Assembly: GCA_965263325.1 (NCBI GenBank)
Contig: CBDHGY010000002.1
Coordinates: forward strand, 2,108,001 to 2,172,000
Source: CBDHGY01 sp965263325
Lineage (GTDB): Bacteria; Pseudomonadota; Alphaproteobacteria; Caulobacterales; Hyphomonadaceae
Direction: 5' to 3'
DNA length: 64,000 bases
Part shown: in pieces, positions 60,173-64,000 of the stretch
Numbering within the stretch: the stretch's first letter is position 1
Layout of the letters: every line of letters starts with the position of its first letter
Position numbers and translations under genes: made by a program
The notes under the pieces: generated by a model
Seen by the model: the letters and a program-made list of their open reading frames with translations, nothing else
Told to the model about the DNA's origin: nothing
Databases searched by the model: none

Positions 60173-61633
60173 GTGCAGTCCCACACCCCAGAAATCCCAA
60201 AAAAGAAATTTGGAAGCGCCGTTCGCTCCGTCATTGGTTGGTCGACGCTCAGCTCGTTCACGTCCCAAACAATGACATTAGTCATTTTTCTCTTTCTCAC
60301 CAGTCGACTGGAGCCCGAAGAGTTCGGAATATTTGCTCTCGCGCTTGTTTTTGTGGAGTTCTTGCAGCGAGAGTTGCGGTTTTCGATGATCGACGCAGTC
60401 GTTCAGCAACAGAAGCTTGACGATCGCTCTCTATCGACATCCTTTTGGGTGTCAGCAATCATCGTTTCAGTATTATGTGTGGTGATTATTGCCGCGTCCC
60501 CGGCCATTGGCCGGGCATTTCAAAGCGACAAGCTCTCACCTGTTCTCGCTATGTTAGCGCTTACAGTGCTCCCAATACCGTTCTCAATCGGGCCTATGGC
60601 TTTGCTGAACGCAAAAATGAATTTTCGTTCGCTCTCATTAAGGCCAATACTGGGCGTAATGTTCAGTTCGATCGCGGCTTTAATCGTTGTATTTAGTGAT
60701 TACCCAGAATGGGCGCTCGTTGTTCAACGGGCTGTGTTGATTTGTACCGAGACAATATTTCTACAGTTCGCAGAGCCCGTTATTCCGAAATTAAAGTTTG
60801 ACAAAGTATGGGCCAAAAAGTTCCTTCGGGTATCACTGGAAATTTTTTCTGCCCAAACCATTGCCCGTTGGATTTTGCGAGTCTTCGATGTTCTCGTAAC
60901 CGCAATATTTGGTCCTGCTGCGACCGGCCTTTGGCGAATTGCAGAACGGATAGTGAGCGCAGTAACAAATATTATTGCGCGCCCGCTCAATTCATTATGG
61001 GTAATTAGTTTGTCCCGCGAGAATACCTCCAAGGCTGAAAAGCGGAAGTTTTTTTTGGATATGACCCAACTGAATGCTGTCCTCATGGTGCCAACTTTCG
61101 CAGGCATAAGCATAATTTCAGATGATTTCGTCACGGCGTTTTTGCGAGACGAATATTCTGGTGTGACGAAATATTTGTCTATCTATGCCGGTTTTGGTGT
61201 TCTAGCCCCACTCTATTTTCATAGAAACGCTGCACTTATTGCTTTCAAGAAAACAGGTCTACTGAATGTATTGTCACTACTTGATTTAGCGATCTTGATA
61301 CTTCTCGCTTATCTGCTCTCGTCCTCTGGCGAAACAGCTCTGGTTGTGAGTCTCGGACTGACTCACGCTTTATCGATCATTCCTAGCCTAGCGTTCTTTC
61401 TTAAAGATACGCGAGCAAGTATATGGGATGTAATCCACCGCGTGATTCCTGCTTATATCGCACTTCTTGCAATGGTTATTGCTTGTATTGGAGTATCAAT
61501 ACTCCTGGCAGACACTGCGCCGACCATTCGTTTATTCGCTCTATCGATTTGCGGTGGGTTCGTTTATATTGGGACTCTTTGGTTCGGGTTTAGAAAGTAT
61601 GTTTTTGATATACGAAAACTGCTCGCACCATAG
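60173..61633 (+). CDS. Polysaccharide biosynthesis flippase (Wzx-like)
   Basis: A 486-residue MOP-superfamily membrane protein of 12-14 hydrophobic helices, unlike the flippase at 11 kb. The opening GWSTLSSFTSQTMTLVIFLF then LEPEEFGIFALALVFVEFLQ matches lipopolysaccharide/capsule flippases (RfbX/Wzx group). The start is a GTG (60173), about ten bases behind GAAGGGG. Its transcription runs away from tRNA-Leu and the IS remnant. No glycosyltransferases lie beside it in the window; an O-antigen ligase-type gene is on the opposite strand next to it. Flipping an undecaprenyl-linked glycan is the family role. Confidence 0.82.
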   Translation: MQSHTPEIPKKKFGSAVRSVIGWSTLSSFTSQTMTLVIFLFLTSRLEPEEFGIFALALVFVEFLQRELRFSMIDAVVQQQKLDDRSLSTSFWVSAIIVSVLCVVIIAASPAIGRAFQSDKLSPVLAMLALTVLPIPFSIGPMALLNAKMNFRSLSLRPILGVMFSSIAALIVVFSDYPEWALVVQRAVLICTETIFLQFAEPVIPKLKFDKVWAKKFLRVSLEIFSAQTIARWILRVFDVLVTAIFGPAATGLWRIAERIVSAVTNIIARPLNSLWVISLSRENTSKAEKRKFFLDMTQLNAVLMVPTFAGISIISDDFVTAFLRDEYSGVTKYLSIYAGFGVLAPLYFHRNAALIAFKKTGLLNVLSLLDLAILILLAYLLSSSGETALVVSLGLTHALSIIPSLAFFLKDTRASIWDVIHRVIPAYIALLAMVIACIGVSILLADTAPTIRLFALSICGGFVYIGTLWFGFRKYVFDIRKLLAP

Positions 61634-61875
61634 CCTGCTCTGAGCCTGATGCTTGGGCCACTACCGATTAGACTTTTCCGGCCTTTTGAACTTGCCGAGC
61701 CAGTGACGGCAGCTGGGCATATTGGCGATGTAGGCGGTTTATTTCCGCGACCTCGCTGTACCGTCGCACCCGATCCTCGCGCATACGAGAAGCCGAACTA
61801 TGAAGTATAGAAAGGCCAGACTTCTTAATATAAGTAAGGGGCCCTAAGGCCTCAGGTCCGAGTCTCTTTCCTCGT
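61634..61875. other. Gap between flippase and ligase genes; weak 74-codon ORF
   Basis: This 242-base gap between two convergent genes contains a minus-strand frame of 74 codons (61668-61892) that overlaps the ligase gene end by 17 bases. Its product is basic, and it could be a decayed piece of another gene. Nothing recognisable, no hairpin seen. Confidence 0.25.
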
Positions 61876-63171
61876 TTATGCGAATGCAGCACCTTGAGCA
61901 GAGTTCGTCTTCAAGGGCACCTGACCGATCGCTACTTTTTCTGGCCGCCTAAACCCCGCTATAGCACCCACGAAAAACAAGTTCGCCATCGTGTTGAACG
62001 TACCCCATAGATACGATTCTGTGAGAGTTGACGTTAGTATAATAACAACACACACTAAAAGTGCTGAGTTTGAAACAGACATGTCAGCAAACCATAGTCT
62101 AACAGTTCTCAAGAAACTCCAGCCAACGATCATGCTAAACATAATTAATCCGACATAGCCAAGGTGAACTCTTACTTCCCAAAATGCATTATGAAAAGAA
62201 AGCTTAGTTCCATAGTCTTTGTGGTTATTCTCATTCAATGTCTGGGCGAGACCGGTATCGTATTGCCAAAAGCCTTCCAAGCCGACACCAAACCAGGGAT
62301 GTTTGGCTGATTGAATTTCGGCACCGGTCCACAAATCAGTCCTGCCTGTAAATGAGGAATCCTTTCCAACCAAACCAAGGAAATAATCCAAAATTGAACT
62401 TTGTGGCATACTGACTAAGACTAGAAAAACGGTCAGTGCTATTATAATCATCAAGCCGAGAAGTACTGTCGGAAGATAACGGACTCTACTCACATTCTCC
62501 CAGACAAATTTCACTCCAAATAGAGCAATGATGCCTAAAACACCAAAAACAAGCGAAGTCGCCGAGTCGGCAAGGAGCTGAAACACAAAACATATCGGTA
62601 CAAACGGCAACGCGAATAGCCGGACCAGTGTATTCTCTTTAGGGTTTAGTGCAACGGCCAGACTTGTCAGCATCGCAAACAGCATCTGGATTGCAAATAT
62701 GTTTTTGCCGGAATAGGGCCCGCCCTCACTGAATTGTGAGAAGTAAGGTACAGAATAGAGCGTTGCCAAAACGCCCGCGAACATCGTGCAGCGCAATATT
62801 TGATGAACGGTCAATCTCGAAGCCATGACCACGACAACGAGCGGAGTTAGAATATAGAATATTCCAGTTCGGAGTGCTTCGGCTGGATAAGGTGACCAAG
62901 TAAAAGATAATAAACCAAGTACTGGAAGTGTGAATAGCAACCAACTGCGCAACAAAACGGGCACGGTTTGTTTATGGTGGATGACGAGTAAGCCCATGAA
63001 AATGGCAATGCTTAGAAAGCGAAGAGGAGACACTCCACTTAGCGGTAAGTAAGTTATGAAGAGCCAAAGCGCTATAAACGCTTGCTCCCAAATAGGCACG
63101 CTCTCGCGAACCTCAAAAATCGTCGCCAGTTGACCGTTTGTTTGATAACCTGAGACGGTTTGAGATTGCAT
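61876..63171 (-). CDS. O-antigen ligase/polymerase-family membrane protein
   Basis: A 431-residue protein with about 12 hydrophobic helices. It starts at ATG 63171, five bases after AGGAG (upstream in-frame ATG at 63207 is rejected). The Wzy/WaaL family hallmark is the large periplasmic loop near SSFTGRTDLWTGAEIQSAKH, followed by PWFGVGLEGFW and SFHNAFWEVRVHLGYVGLI with the conserved His. These enzymes polymerise or transfer undecaprenyl-linked polysaccharide chains. It is convergent with the flippase gene. Specificity is unknown. Transferred as part of a variable surface region is likely (inference). Confidence 0.85.
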   Translation of the reverse strand: MQSQTVSGYQTNGQLATIFEVRESVPIWEQAFIALWLFITYLPLSGVSPLRFLSIAIFMGLLVIHHKQTVPVLLRSWLLFTLPVLGLLSFTWSPYPAEALRTGIFYILTPLVVVVMASRLTVHQILRCTMFAGVLATLYSVPYFSQFSEGGPYSGKNIFAIQMLFAMLTSLAVALNPKENTLVRLFALPFVPICFVFQLLADSATSLVFGVLGIIALFGVKFVWENVSRVRYLPTVLLGLMIIIALTVFLVLVSMPQSSILDYFLGLVGKDSSFTGRTDLWTGAEIQSAKHPWFGVGLEGFWQYDTGLAQTLNENNHKDYGTKLSFHNAFWEVRVHLGYVGLIMFSMIVGWSFLRTVRLWFADMSVSNSALLVCVVIILTSTLTESYLWGTFNTMANLFFVGAIAGFRRPEKVAIGQVPLKTNSAQGAAFA

Positions 63172-64000
63172 TGGAACTCCTATGCATAACATGGCAATCG
63201 CCAGCATTTACTTACAAAAGCAATGCGTGTGCCGTACGTAAAGCCGATAAGTTGGGAAGAATGGCGGGTCAATATCGCAGATGCGGATCGTAGCTGACCA
63301 TCCTAGTAGGACGGAAAGAGTTTCGAAGAAACATAATGATCGGCTGCTTTAAACCGACGTCATATCGTTCCGCTGTGATTAGCGCTTATTCTTGATACTC
63401 ACACCCGTATAAAAAGCCGTCCAATTCTTGCTTTTCTGATTGATCCGATAGGCCAAGGACACCTGTTCAGCTTGCCTTAAGAACCGTGGTGAGATCGTTC
63501 ATCGGTAAGTTAATCTCGATAATTCAACCGAAACAGTTTCACAGGAAGTTAGCCATTGCTACGAAATCTATCGTCGAGCTAAACTGTTCCCTGATTTCCT
63601 ATACTGGGTACGAGAACGGCTAACAACCTGAGCGCTCACTGATCCAAATTCGAATAATCGAGTTGGACAGAACTTGCAATTAACGAATAAAGCTGTGATC
63701 CATTCTGAATAGATCGGGCGAATGTACGAGAGCGAATTGCCCGCCAACGAGTTCTCAGGCTACATTAATTATTGCAGGCCTGCGAGTTCAGATAATCGCG
63801 AACACTAGCCCCGACAATAAGCTATTTCAATGAACAGATTAGGATTTAGCTATCGTTGATCCTGCCATTTTTCGTCGCTGAAGCGAAAACGCTTGCGGGC
63901 TTCAACTTACATTATTATCGACCTTTATATGGGGTTTAAAAAAAGGGATCGCACACCAATAGCTGGATTTTCGTTGCGTGGATTATAGGCGCGATTTGAA
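63172..64000. other. About 0.83 kb without a recognisable gene
   Basis: Both strands carry frequent stops and I find no convincing ORF, tRNA or transposase match here. It is AT-richer than the coding parts. Short hairpin-forming stretches exist but are not obviously functional. It may be the long promoter region of an operon beyond the window, or a relic of deleted DNA at the edge of the polysaccharide region. Confidence 0.4.

Noticed and set aside
61668..61892. 74-codon minus-strand ORF
   Set aside because: No ribosome site or family, and it overlaps the ligase end; noted only within the gap entry.
63208..64000. Transposase or phage remnant in the right-hand gap
   Set aside because: No run of recognisable residues in any of the six frames.

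Overview
The window reads as a chromosomal segment of an alphaproteobacterium. G+C is moderate, roughly half by eye, and genes are dense on both strands. The best match is a Hyphomonadaceae/Maricaulales-like marine bacterium. This is inferred from gene content and order: hemC-hemD-mitofilin-hemY divergent from tsaD, mtaB-ftsY, a septation protein A (YciB) homologue, a lysine-rich MarR protein, mesaconyl-CoA hydratase and malyl-CoA thioesterase of the ethylmalonyl-CoA pathway, and many lipoproteins and TonB/porin genes. No rRNA, CRISPR array, prophage or plasmid functions were seen.

Layout. 0-9.6 kb: a SnoaL-like protein, an MBL-fold lipoprotein, hisI, mtaB-ftsY, a DUF2799 lipoprotein, a sirtuin, acnA and the MarR regulator. 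9.7-16.8 kb: a NUDIX enzyme, YciB, a flippase, a frameshifted EamA transporter, a Bax-inhibitor-1 protein, a Tas-like aldo/keto reductase, DUF2853 and ThpR. 16.9-22.8 kb: tRNA-Thr, then the hemC-hemD-mic60-hemY operon facing tsaD. 22.8-24.1 kb: a TetR unit with two matching 22-bp palindromes, a YciI gene and a 37-residue membrane protein too short for ordinary ORF calling. 24-37.5 kb: sulfotransferase, PQQ dehydrogenase, pyrF with a trypsin-like protease and DUF350, mch and mcl2, an ArsC-like protein, two serine-hydrolase esterases and another TetR.

37.5-44 kb is the most distinctive block. Six co-directional, nearly all overlapping genes encode a TonB-dependent receptor, a periplasmic YfiR protein, a membrane histidine kinase, two receiver proteins and a GGDEF-EAL protein. 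This looks like one outer-membrane-to-c-di-GMP signalling chain. 44-52.5 kb: DUF971/Trm112/Lon-N, the thioredoxin-TPR protein CnoX, typA, a cupin, a SemiSWEET, a ProX-type editing enzyme, DUF6065-DinB and tRNA-Gly. 52.7-59.3 kb is a chemotaxis block: a frameshifted six-TM chemoreceptor, a beta-barrel porin, cheW and a NIT-domain chemoreceptor. 59.5-64 kb: tRNA-Leu, a decayed IS3-family transposase, a polysaccharide flippase, an O-antigen ligase-like polymerase and about 0.8 kb with no recognisable gene. This end looks like the edge of a variable surface-polysaccharide region.

Working together: TsaD makes t6A and MtaB converts it to ms2t6A. HemC and HemD make uroporphyrinogen III. Mch, Mcl2 and AcnA fit C2/C3 assimilation through malyl-CoA intermediates and the TCA cycle. 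Two genes (EamA transporter, chemoreceptor) each carry an apparent single-base insertion. These could be real mutations or sequencing errors.
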